The notes under the pieces were generated by a model. That model did not search any database and was not told where the DNA came from. It saw only the letters and a program-made list of their open reading frames with translations. A stretch of 64,000 nucleotides of DNA from Rhodopirellula sp. (GTDB lineage: Bacteria > Planctomycetota > Planctomycetia > Pirellulales > Pirellulaceae), in NCBI GenBank assembly GCA_002690925.1, contig NZGD01000279.1, positions 34,127 to 98,126 on the forward strand. The letters are read 5' to 3'. A program made the translations under genes and the position numbers. Of this stretch, positions 56,635-64,000 are shown piece after piece. Position 1 is the first letter of the stretch, and each line of letters opens with the position of its first letter.

Positions 56635-57039
56635 ATGGCGAAAAAGAAACTGAAGACTTCCTCGACAGACGACAAATCCGATGACAAGAACTTCGATTTC
56701 GAGGAATCACTCGGCGAAGTCGAGGGAATCGTGAGTCAGCTGGAAGGCGGTGAATTGGGGCTTACTGCATCACTGCAGAAATACGAACAAGGCATTCGCG
56801 AGCTGAAGCAATGCCAGACCTTGCTTGATGCAGCTGAACAAAAGATCAGCCAACTGTCTGGTTTCGATGCCGACGGGAACCCCGTTAGCACCCCGCAGCC
56901 AAACACCCAAACGGCCGCTCGAGGTGGCAAAACTGCGAGCCGCTCGAAAAAGTCATCGAAATCGTCGACTGCCGACACACCACCGGTCAACACGAATGAA
57001 AATGCCAGTAGCGTGGACGACTCGCCCGGCCTCTTCTAG
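56635..57039 (+). CDS. xseB: Exodeoxyribonuclease VII small subunit
   Basis: 134 residues from the ATG at 56635. The conserved core FEESLGEVEGIVSQLEGGELGL...SLQKYEQGIRELKQC identifies XseB, which partners XseA to degrade single-stranded DNA. A ~50-residue Ser/Lys/Thr-rich tail extends beyond the usual ~80 residues. It is the first gene of the operon with ispA and dxs; xseA is not adjacent. Confidence 0.93.
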   Translation: MAKKKLKTSSTDDKSDDKNFDFEESLGEVEGIVSQLEGGELGLTASLQKYEQGIRELKQCQTLLDAAEQKISQLSGFDADGNPVSTPQPNTQTAARGGKTASRSKKSSKSSTADTPPVNTNENASSVDDSPGLF

Positions 57040-57090
57040 ACTCTGGGGGCCTCGTATTTCCAGCTACCGCAGTGAATCGCAGTCTTGCAG

Positions 57091-58068
57091 ATGTCCTCTA
57101 CTAGCCCGAAAGTCCAAGTCGATTGCGGCTTTGATGACCTGCGTCCAAGGATCGAGCAGGCCCTTGAGCAGGCTTGCGAATTTGGCAGCGGCTGCCCAGA
57201 TCGGCTGAGTGAGGCGATGGGCTATGCCCTTCTAGCACCGGGCAAGCGTTTGCGGCCTGCTCTGGTGTTGATGGCCGCGGAGTGCTGCGGCGGATCGATG
57301 GAAGACGCAATGCCCGGGGCAGTGGCTGTAGAAATGATACATGCCTATTCGCTGATCCATGACGATTTACCAGCCATGGATGATGACGACCTGCGACGGG
57401 GCAGACCCACGGTTCACATTCAATACGACCAAGCGACGGCGATTTTGGCCGGTGATGGGCTGCTAACTCAAGCATTTGCTCATCTGAGCCACCACGTCAC
57501 GGAGCCTAGCAAGGCGATTTCTGCAATCCAGGCCCTATCGGTCGCCGCAGGCGCATCCCGTCTGGTTGGTGGCCAAGCCGACGACTTGGCCGCTGAGCAG
57601 GACACCCACGTCCCTGAACCAAGCCACCGTAAATCAGCGGGTTGTCAGGAAGAAATACTTGATAACCGGGAAAACCTCGACTTACCACGGCTGCAGCATT
57701 TGGAATCGATTCATCGCCGAAAGACCGGGGCCTTATTTTCGGTCTCACTCGATTTAGGTGCGATTTTGGTCGATGCGAATGACAAGCAGCGTCATTTGTT
57801 GGGCAGCTACTCAGCGGCCATCGGATTGGCCTTCCAAGTCGTCGATGACTTGCTTGATTACACGGCGGAAGCAACCACACTGGGGAAAAGGACGGGAAAG
57901 GACGCCGATCGAGGCAAGCTGACCTATCCCAGCCTCTTGGGGCTTAATGAGGCTCGGCAGAAGGCTCAGGAACTGGTCGCGTCCGCCCGCCGCGACGCCG
58001 AGAAATTCGGGGATGCCGGTCGACGCTTACGATTGTTGGCAGATTTTGTACTGGAGCGATCACATTGA
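57091..58068 (+). CDS. ispA: Polyprenyl (farnesyl-type) diphosphate synthase
   Basis: 325 residues from the ATG at 57091. It condenses isopentenyl diphosphate with allylic diphosphates. The first Asp-rich motif is DDLPAMDDDDLRRG, preceded by HAYSLIH, matching E. coli IspA (bacterial farnesyl type). The second is FQVVDDLLDYT. KRLRP and GKDADRGK are present. A ~40-residue polar insert (about residues 170-210) separates the two halves. It overlaps dxs by 4 bases (TTGA). Confidence 0.93.
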   Translation: MSSTSPKVQVDCGFDDLRPRIEQALEQACEFGSGCPDRLSEAMGYALLAPGKRLRPALVLMAAECCGGSMEDAMPGAVAVEMIHAYSLIHDDLPAMDDDDLRRGRPTVHIQYDQATAILAGDGLLTQAFAHLSHHVTEPSKAISAIQALSVAAGASRLVGGQADDLAAEQDTHVPEPSHRKSAGCQEEILDNRENLDLPRLQHLESIHRRKTGALFSVSLDLGAILVDANDKQRHLLGSYSAAIGLAFQVVDDLLDYTAEATTLGKRTGKDADRGKLTYPSLLGLNEARQKAQELVASARRDAEKFGDAGRRLRLLADFVLERSH

Positions 58069-59999
58069 ATGAAAAAACGACAGAAAGTGTCCATCACCCG
58101 CTAGGCGAGCACCCGCTGCTTGCCAGCCTCGATGATGCCACGCCGCTTCGAGAATTTTCGCCTCAGCAACTAGAACAGGCTGCGTCTGAAATCCGAGATG
58201 TATTGTGCAACTTACTGGCGACTCGAACTGCTCACTTCGCATCGAATCTCGGAGTCGTTGAACTTTGCCTGGCTCTACATGCCGAATTTGACTTCCGTAC
58301 CGACCGTTTGATCTGGGATACAGGACACCAAGTGTATCCTCACAAACTGGTGACAGGCCGCTACAAGGAGTTTGCAGGGATACGCACCGCAGGCGGTTTG
58401 ATGGGCTATCCCAACCCCGCCGAAAGTGTCTACGACCTGTTCATGACAGGACACGCGGGCTGCAGCGTCAGCACTGCCGTGGGCTTAAGAAGCGGCGATG
58501 TGGTTGGTGGACAAGCAGAACGACGAACCGTCGCAGTCATCGGAGATGGTGCGTTTCCCAGTGGCATCGTTTTCGAAGCTCTGAACAACGCGGGCGAACT
58601 TGGCGATGACCTGACCATCGTTCTCAACGACAACAAAATGTCAATTTGCCCGCGAGTCGGAGCGGTAGCCAATTACCTAGATCGGTTGCGATCCAACCCC
58701 TTCTACACAGGTCTCAAAAGCGAGGTCGTGCGTCTTCTGGATCATGTACCAATGTTCGGCGACCCGACAGAACGCTTCCTCGCTCAGATGAAAGAGGGAG
58801 TGAAGGCGGGACTGCTGGGTGGGATGCTGTTTGAAGAACTGAACATCCGCTACATCGGCCCCATTGATGGGCACGATTTGGCACTCACCAGAAAGTATCT
58901 GGCGATGGCCAAGGAAATCAAAGGCCCAGTTCTACTCCACGTCGTGACAGAAAAGGGTCATGGCTACAAGCCTGCTGCTGAAGATCCCGTATTTTTTCAC
59001 ACGCCACCTGTCTTCACAGATGATGATGGCAAAGCGATCACGCAAAAAAGTGAAGGCCTACCACCCTACACACTGCATGCTCGTGAAGCGATCCGAAAAC
59101 AGATGGCTGCAGATCCCCGCGTGACAGTCATCACCGCAGCGATGTGCCAAGGAAACAAACTGGAACCGCTTCGTGAAGAATACCCGGAAAGATTCTTCGA
59201 TGTGGGGATCTGTGAATCTCATGCCGTTGCATTCGCCGCCGGGCAGTGCAAAACCGGTCTGCGGCCCATAGTGGATATCTACAGCACATTTCTACAAAGA
59301 AGCTACGATCAGATTTTCCAGGAGGCCGCTCTGCAGAATCTTCCAGTTGTATTCATGCTCGACCGGGCAGGTCTCACTGGCCCGGACGGCCCAACGCATC
59401 ATGGCCTCTTTGACATTGGCTACATGCGACTGTTCCCGAATATGGTTTGCATGGCACCGGGATACGCCACTGAAGTCGACGCGATGTTGGCTGCTGCCCT
59501 GGCGCACGATCAACCGTGCAGCATTCGCTATCCGAAAGCTTCGGCCTTGCAACTCGAACATACCCCCGCTCCGGTCGAAATAGGAAAGAGCGAGAGGATT
59601 CGAGAGGGAAGTGATGGAACAATCATCGCTTTTGGTGCAATGCTTGAACAGGCAATTGCCGCTGCCGATGCATTGAAAGATGAATTGGATGTCGCTGTCA
59701 TAAACGCTCGGTTCGTCAAGCCAATGGATCTCGAAATGGTCCGCAATTCGCTAGCCGATGGCAAGTTTGTAGTCACCCTCGAGGAAGGTGCAAAAATGGG
59801 GGGCTTTGGTTCAGCTTTTATCGAATGTGCCGTAGCTGAGAATTTTGACACCCGTTCCATCCGAGTGCTCGCATTGCCCGATGAATTCATTGAACATGGT
59901 GATCGTGGAGATTTGTTTGACCAACATGGCCTAAGCGTGCCTAAAATCCAACAAACATGCCGTGAAATCGCCGACTCAAGCTTGTCTTCGAACCACTAG
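58065..59999 (+). CDS. dxs: 1-deoxy-D-xylulose-5-phosphate synthase
   Basis: 644 residues. This is the first enzyme of the MEP isoprenoid pathway, condensing pyruvate with glyceraldehyde 3-phosphate using thiamine diphosphate. Visible are AHFASNLGVVELCLALH, WDTGHQVYPHKLVTGR, the ThDP motif GDGAFPSG...NDNKMSI, and DRAGLTGPDGPTHHG. Complete. The start is TTG at 58065, fixed by the TTGA overlap with ispA; the nearby ATG at 58069 is out of frame. Confidence 0.96.
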   Translation: MNEKTTESVHHPLGEHPLLASLDDATPLREFSPQQLEQAASEIRDVLCNLLATRTAHFASNLGVVELCLALHAEFDFRTDRLIWDTGHQVYPHKLVTGRYKEFAGIRTAGGLMGYPNPAESVYDLFMTGHAGCSVSTAVGLRSGDVVGGQAERRTVAVIGDGAFPSGIVFEALNNAGELGDDLTIVLNDNKMSICPRVGAVANYLDRLRSNPFYTGLKSEVVRLLDHVPMFGDPTERFLAQMKEGVKAGLLGGMLFEELNIRYIGPIDGHDLALTRKYLAMAKEIKGPVLLHVVTEKGHGYKPAAEDPVFFHTPPVFTDDDGKAITQKSEGLPPYTLHAREAIRKQMAADPRVTVITAAMCQGNKLEPLREEYPERFFDVGICESHAVAFAAGQCKTGLRPIVDIYSTFLQRSYDQIFQEAALQNLPVVFMLDRAGLTGPDGPTHHGLFDIGYMRLFPNMVCMAPGYATEVDAMLAAALAHDQPCSIRYPKASALQLEHTPAPVEIGKSERIREGSDGTIIAFGAMLEQAIAAADALKDELDVAVINARFVKPMDLEMVRNSLADGKFVVTLEEGAKMGGFGSAFIECAVAENFDTRSIRVLALPDEFIEHGDRGDLFDQHGLSVPKIQQTCREIADSSLSSNH

Positions 60000-60216
60000 T
60001 CGGTCATTCAAAACAGGGCAACAGTAGTGCAAACGCAGTGCTCCGTGATCTTCACAAAGTACGCGGCCTTTGCAAAATCTGAAGTGCTCATGATGTACGA
60101 TAAAACGAACTGAAGCGTGCAACACTTTGGGGGGTAGGACAGGCAGCTGCCTACTGAATCGTCAACTTCAGTGCTCCCACAAACACAAACCTGTCGTTGA
60201 TCGGAAACCAAATTCC

Positions 60217-61110
60217 ATGTCCGTCGAATCGGCCCACACTTGGATCAAAGATCATTCCAAACGGCCAAAAGTGGTTATTCTGGGTGTTCCCGAGCGTGAC
60301 ACCGTGCGTGCCGCATTAGAACGCTTGAGACCGGCGATCGCCGAGCATGCTGAGATCATTGCTGAAGATTTGAATTTCAGTTACGACTTCTCGATGGCGA
60401 AGCCCGACCTTGTGATCGTATTAGGCGGTGATGGCTCCATCCTGCAAACAGCTCGCCAAATGGGGGCTCAGCAGTCACCTGTGCTCGGCATCAATTGTGG
60501 TCGTCTCGGTTTTCTTGCCGCTCTGTCGCCCGATGATTTTCTCAATGTTTGGCCTGAAGTTTCCCGTGGGGGATTTAAAGTTGTAAAACACCTCATGCTG
60601 CAAACGTCACTAATCAGAGAAGGGCGTATCATCGCACAGCAACTTGCCCTGAACGAGGCTGCCGTCCTTGGGGGGCCCCCCTATCGGATTCTTGACATTG
60701 ATCTTTATGCAGATGGAGCTCTCGCAACGCGATACCGATGCGACGGCCTGATCGTTGCGACTCCTATCGGCTCAACTGCACACAACTTGTCTGCGGGCGG
60801 CCCGATTCTCAGAAGACAACTGCAAGCGATTGTCGTATCCCCCATCAGCCCTCACACCCTCACCTACCGACCACTGGTCGACTCGGCTGACACGGTACTG
60901 GAACTAACAGTCACAGAACCCAACGAATCAACCAGCATCGTGGTCGATGGACGTATATTAAGCCGCTTACTCCCTGGTGACCGTGTGCGGATCGAGCGTG
61001 CTGAACAGACGTTTCAAATGCTAGCAGTCAAGGGTCATGACGATTACCGCGCTCTGCGAGACAAGCTCGGTTGGGGCGGATCTGTTCCCGTGAATCGCTC
61101 CCCACTGTAG
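60217..61110 (+). CDS. nadK: NAD kinase
   Basis: 297 residues from the ATG at 60217. It phosphorylates NAD to NADP. The GGDG motif is in VLGGDGSILQTAR; also present are GINCGRLGFLA, LALNEAAVLG and ATPIGSTAHNLSAGGPI. The frame is open 90 bases upstream but the ATG at 60217 gives the normal length. It follows dxs after 217 bases; in many bacteria nadK lies near xseB-ispA-dxs with tlyA between, but tlyA is not here. Confidence 0.95.
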   Translation: MSVESAHTWIKDHSKRPKVVILGVPERDTVRAALERLRPAIAEHAEIIAEDLNFSYDFSMAKPDLVIVLGGDGSILQTARQMGAQQSPVLGINCGRLGFLAALSPDDFLNVWPEVSRGGFKVVKHLMLQTSLIREGRIIAQQLALNEAAVLGGPPYRILDIDLYADGALATRYRCDGLIVATPIGSTAHNLSAGGPILRRQLQAIVVSPISPHTLTYRPLVDSADTVLELTVTEPNESTSIVVDGRILSRLLPGDRVRIERAEQTFQMLAVKGHDDYRALRDKLGWGGSVPVNRSPL

Positions 61111-61209
61111 CGAAGATTCGACCGCTCTGATCTCGCACATTCACTCTTGCCCTGCGGGACCCGATCTGCCAAATTTTCAGGGTCGTGAAACACACCTCGT
61201 TTGCCGCGT

Positions 61210-62106
61210 ATGGAGACCGCAACTGTGAATCGTCTTATTGTCACTGCTGCAATTTTGACCATTTGCCTCCCTGCCCTTGGACTACCTGCAAATGGGGAAG
61301 ATGCAAAAAGCAAGAATGATTTGCCCAAGTATCTGCTGCGTTACACCCTGAATGTGGGCGAGGATCTGCATTACGAGGTGACTCATGTCGCCAAAACGAA
61401 AACCAGGATTCGAGGTGCTGAAGAGATATCTCAAGTGCACACGATCAGCCAAAGACACTGGGCAGTCAAAAAAGCAAACAACGAGGAAATGACATTTGAT
61501 CATGTCGTCGATGCGGTTGAGATGACTCAGCAACAAGGAGACTCCAAGGAAATTCGCTGGGACAGCAACAGCGGTGAAAAACCTCCAGCGCTCTTCAAAC
61601 GTGTCTCAGATCAAATCGGCAAAACAATTTCTACGATCACGATCTCGGCTCAGGGTAAAGAGACGGGCCGCGAAAACAACATCGGTAGTAAGGCTTCCCT
61701 AGGCATGGGAACACTTGCAGTAGCTTTCCCGAAAGAACCCATCGCGGTAGGCGAGTCATGGTCAATCCCACGTGAAGTCAAAGCAAGAACCGACAATGGT
61801 GAGATCAAAGTCATCAAGATTCGAGAGCTTTACACACTCGAGCGAGTCAAAACAGGTGTCGCGACCCTTTCTGTCCGCAGCCAACCATTGACGCCATTGA
61901 ATGAAGAATCAATTCGAGCACAAGTGGTGCAACAAATGAGCAACGGTGAGATACGTTTTGACTTGGACAGTGGTTACATGTTGAGTAAGCAACTTGATTG
62001 GGACGAAACGATTGTCGGTTTTCAGGGTGCCAATAGCCTGATGGAATACCGAGCCAGATTCAACGAAAAGCTCGTCGACGGTGTCCCCAAAACTGCCCGT
62101 CGCTGA
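61210..62106 (+). CDS. Secreted protein of unknown function
   Basis: About 298 residues. The start may be the ATG at 61210 or, better supported, the GTG at 61225, which has GGAG nine bases upstream and gives a clean signal peptide (LIVTAAILTICLPALGLP). The mature protein is beta-rich (YTLNVGEDLHYEVTHVAKTKT, then GESWSIPREVKA) and resembles DUF6263-like or lipoprotein-type sheets of planctomycetes without clear identity. It converges with the next gene (gap 21 bases). Confidence 0.65.
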   Translation: METATVNRLIVTAAILTICLPALGLPANGEDAKSKNDLPKYLLRYTLNVGEDLHYEVTHVAKTKTRIRGAEEISQVHTISQRHWAVKKANNEEMTFDHVVDAVEMTQQQGDSKEIRWDSNSGEKPPALFKRVSDQIGKTISTITISAQGKETGRENNIGSKASLGMGTLAVAFPKEPIAVGESWSIPREVKARTDNGEIKVIKIRELYTLERVKTGVATLSVRSQPLTPLNEESIRAQVVQQMSNGEIRFDLDSGYMLSKQLDWDETIVGFQGANSLMEYRARFNEKLVDGVPKTARR

Positions 62107-62127
62107 GTTCTGAGAAACCAATGGGAA

Positions 62128-62739
62128 TTAGGCATCGCTTGCGTGCTGCAGTTGCTGGCGTGCGGCCCGCCTTTCGAACAGCAAGACTCCGCCAACAGCA
62201 GTGAGTTGAACCAACGCGACGACCCACGGTGGCACACTTCGTACTCGGGCCAGAAAATTCTGAAACCAATCTGATTCCCGATCCTGCTGCTGACGCACAA
62301 TATCTCCAAGAGATGTTCGCCAGTTCGCCGTGTTTTCCCACCCGTTTCGGGTTCTTCTCCAGCCTGTCGGCCGCACGGCACTATTCAGATTGAGAGAGTC
62401 CGGTCTCTTCTTCGCATTGATTGCCACAAGTGAATCGGGGTCGACCGCGTTGACCGAATTCAGCGGTAACTCAACCAGGTTTGTTGCCTGCGGATCATGT
62501 TCAACCCAACCCACCACCTCACTTTGATTCCCAACAGTGGAACTCGCTCCCAACAGCTCTGTAGCGCCATTGAGATGAACCGCATCCGCGCCATCTACCA
62601 AAGAAATGGGAGTCTCTGCTTTGGGCCACGCATTCAAAATCAACCAGAAGCAAAGAATCAAAACAACAAGAAACGCATGCTTCAACAGCCAGCTTTTCAG
62701 CCAATCGCGATCATCTGGACATAAATAGAAAAAGTTCAT
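62128..62739 (-). CDS. Hypothetical protein with two membrane helices
   Basis: About 203 residues from the ATG at 62739 (MNFFYLCPDDRDW); a longer frame starts at 62787. One helix lies near the N-terminus (HAFLVVLILCFWLILNAW) and one near the C-terminus (VVALVQLTAVGGVLLFE), with ~130 polar residues between, which should be periplasmic. No family recognised. Confidence 0.55.
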   Translation of the reverse strand: MNFFYLCPDDRDWLKSWLLKHAFLVVLILCFWLILNAWPKAETPISLVDGADAVHLNGATELLGASSTVGNQSEVVGWVEHDPQATNLVELPLNSVNAVDPDSLVAINAKKRPDSLNLNSAVRPTGWRRTRNGWENTANWRTSLGDIVRQQQDRESDWFQNFLARVRSVPPWVVALVQLTAVGGVLLFERRAARQQLQHASDA

Positions 62740-63080
62740 TTTGGACACCGGATGCACGTCACGGTCCAACCCACCAGCAAACTGCAAAATGATGACACAA
62801 GTCTCTCGTCATTAACGACTTAGAAAAAAAACGTCGTATTCCATGCAAGACCCGACGTTGTTTTTTTGCAACATCAGAAGCCGACTGATGGTGAGGCTGG
62901 CCAACACGATCCCAAAATCCAACCCGCAAAACCGGACCAAGGGAACGTCAGACGTGGCTTTAAGTATGGAAAAGGTCCAAATTCACGGAACGTGCGAGGT
63001 AGGTTTCAACCAATGGCACGGTTCGCAGACGCGGCCCTCCCGCGGTTCAAGGTCGCCAGGATGACAAGACGCCCTCGGCA
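62740..63080. other. Intergenic region with a possible small reading frame
   Basis: About 340 bases between divergent genes. A plus-strand frame from TTG 62866 to TGA 63093 encodes a basic, Arg/Gly-rich peptide of 75 residues. Its stop overlaps an ATG of the HDOD gene (63090) as ATGA, the same coupling seen elsewhere here. No ribosome site is visible, so I do not call it a gene. Confidence 0.3.
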
Positions 63081-63974
63081 ATGCAAAACATGACGACGAT
63101 CACAACCTCACTCGAAGACGTATTTCACTCCGAAGTACTTCCAGCACTTCCACATACCGCCATAACATTGCTGCAACTTTCGCAAAATCCGGAGTCCGGA
63201 CCAGCGGAATTCACGAAACCGATCGAGGCCGATCCGGGATTGATGGGGCAGATACTGAAATTCGTCAACAGCTCATACTTTGGTTTTAGCCGAGAAATCA
63301 TGAGCGTTCAGCAGGGGCTGACGCTCGTCGGAACTCGCGCGGTTACCAACTTCGCCTTGTGGAACGCTGTCTTCAGCGTTATCCCCAATCCCAAGTTTGG
63401 TCCTTTCGATTTGAAAGCTCTGTGGCAAGATTCTCTTCGCCGAGCCCTGTTCGCACGCAGACTGGGACACACACTGAAACTGAGCAATGCGGAAGACTTA
63501 TTCGCTGGTGCGCTGCTGCAAGACATGGCGATTCCTCTGCTGCTCAAAGAACTCCCCGAACAATACGAAGTTCTAGTGGAACGTCGTGCCGAAGAAGGTC
63601 GCCGTTTGAGTGGCTTAGAGAAGGAAATGTTCGGCTGGGATCACGCAGATGCTTCCGCAATGCTCGCTCAACAATGGAATTTACCTGAAGAATTCGTTGC
63701 CCTCATCGCACAACATACAAAGTTGGACGAATTGCTTGAAGCCGGTCCCGAACAACATGACCTTGCATGTGTTGCCTTAGCCTCACTACTGCCTTCATGT
63801 AGCGATGAAGGCTGGAATGAATACAACATGTTCATCAAGGGCTATAGCCAACTGACCGAAAAGACCTCTCACATCCTACGGCAGGCTTTTGAACAAGTGG
63901 ATGCCGACACGATCGAGTTTGCACCGATACTACGTCTGCCTCTTCCGAAAGTGGCTCTCGTCGACTATCTGTAG
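63081..63974 (+). CDS. HDOD-domain signalling protein
   Basis: 297 residues; an ATG three codons in (63090) is an equally good start. HDOD is a metal-less relative of the HD phosphohydrolase domain, used in signalling. Visible are LPALPHTAITLLQLSQ, ADPGLMGQILKFVNSSYFGF, QGLTLVGTRAV and LQDMAIPLLLKE. No second domain. A hairpin (63983-63999) follows the stop. Confidence 0.9.
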   Translation: MQNMTTITTSLEDVFHSEVLPALPHTAITLLQLSQNPESGPAEFTKPIEADPGLMGQILKFVNSSYFGFSREIMSVQQGLTLVGTRAVTNFALWNAVFSVIPNPKFGPFDLKALWQDSLRRALFARRLGHTLKLSNAEDLFAGALLQDMAIPLLLKELPEQYEVLVERRAEEGRRLSGLEKEMFGWDHADASAMLAQQWNLPEEFVALIAQHTKLDELLEAGPEQHDLACVALASLLPSCSDEGWNEYNMFIKGYSQLTEKTSHILRQAFEQVDADTIEFAPILRLPLPKVALVDYL

Positions 63975-63982
63975 AACTGTCC

Positions 63983-63999
63983 CTGTCGCGCTGCGACAG
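63983..63999 (+). terminator. Hairpin after HDOD gene, likely terminator stem
   Basis: CTGTCGC-GCT-GCGACAG is a perfect 7-bp stem 9 bases after the stop codon. The window ends one base later, so any U tract is unseen. Confidence 0.5.
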
Positions 64000-64000
64000 A

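Overview
The window reads as chromosome of a planctomycete, most likely family Pirellulaceae. The pointers are a cytochrome-type PSCyt1/DUF1549/DUF1553 protein paired with a Tat-exported DUF1501 protein, a BBP7-type outer-membrane barrel protein, two secreted PQQ-type beta-propellers, a Tat-exported Gfo/Idh/MocA oxidoreductase, and a TIGR03546/TIGR03545 pair. Base composition looks near 50% G+C by eye. Genes lie on both strands in short operons. I see no rRNA, tRNA, CRISPR array, insertion sequence or phage gene. The first gene is cut by the left edge.

Layout. 1-6.8 kb: a large proline/lysine-rich protein ending in a pilus/secretin-type N-domain, a BBP7 barrel, a GYF/zinc-ribbon protein, a bacterial PH membrane protein, nrdR and a glycine-zipper protein. 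6.8-17.4 kb: a secreted alpha-solenoid protein, a beta-propeller, a three-gene ABC export operon whose permease carries a propeller-like insert, and a histidine kinase/response regulator pair. 17.4-20.2 kb: gene-poor, with a 16-bp tandem repeat, a strong RNA-like hairpin, a decayed GGDEF-like remnant, a diguanylate cyclase-like gene and a BON protein. 20.3-25.5 kb: ligA head to head with a divergent uvrA-like gene. 25.7-31.4 kb: PSCyt1/DUF1553, DUF1501 and a second propeller. 31.5-37.2 kb: an AddB/AddA-like helicase-nuclease pair. 37.9-40.5 kb: TIGR03546/TIGR03545. 40.5-49.4 kb: DUF952, an S9 peptidase, FmdB, nnrE, a di-haem peroxidase, mutY and a PDZ protein. 50-53.4 kb: a sodium-pumping oxaloacetate decarboxylase operon (gamma, beta, alpha). 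53.8-56.3 kb: an oxidoreductase and a coiled-coil protein. 56.6-64 kb: xseB-ispA-dxs, nadK, two hypothetical genes and an HDOD gene.

How the genes fit together. Isoprenoid precursor synthesis (dxs, ispA) shares an operon with xseB and lies beside nadK. DNA repair is strongly represented: ligA, a UvrA paralogue, AddAB-like, mutY, xseB. Translational coupling by 4-base overlaps is common (ATGA, GTGA and TTGA), which fixes several starts, including non-ATG ones.

The points most worth checking are: MutY with Glu in place of the catalytic Asp; an AddA-like subunit without its nuclease domain beside an AddB without its iron-sulphur cysteines; an intrinsic terminator of the peroxidase gene embedded in the convergent nnrE coding sequence; the nonsense-interrupted GGDEF-like remnant; the GU-containing hairpin at 17.6 kb; and the ABC permease-propeller fusion. 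I found no clear novel defence or mobile system.
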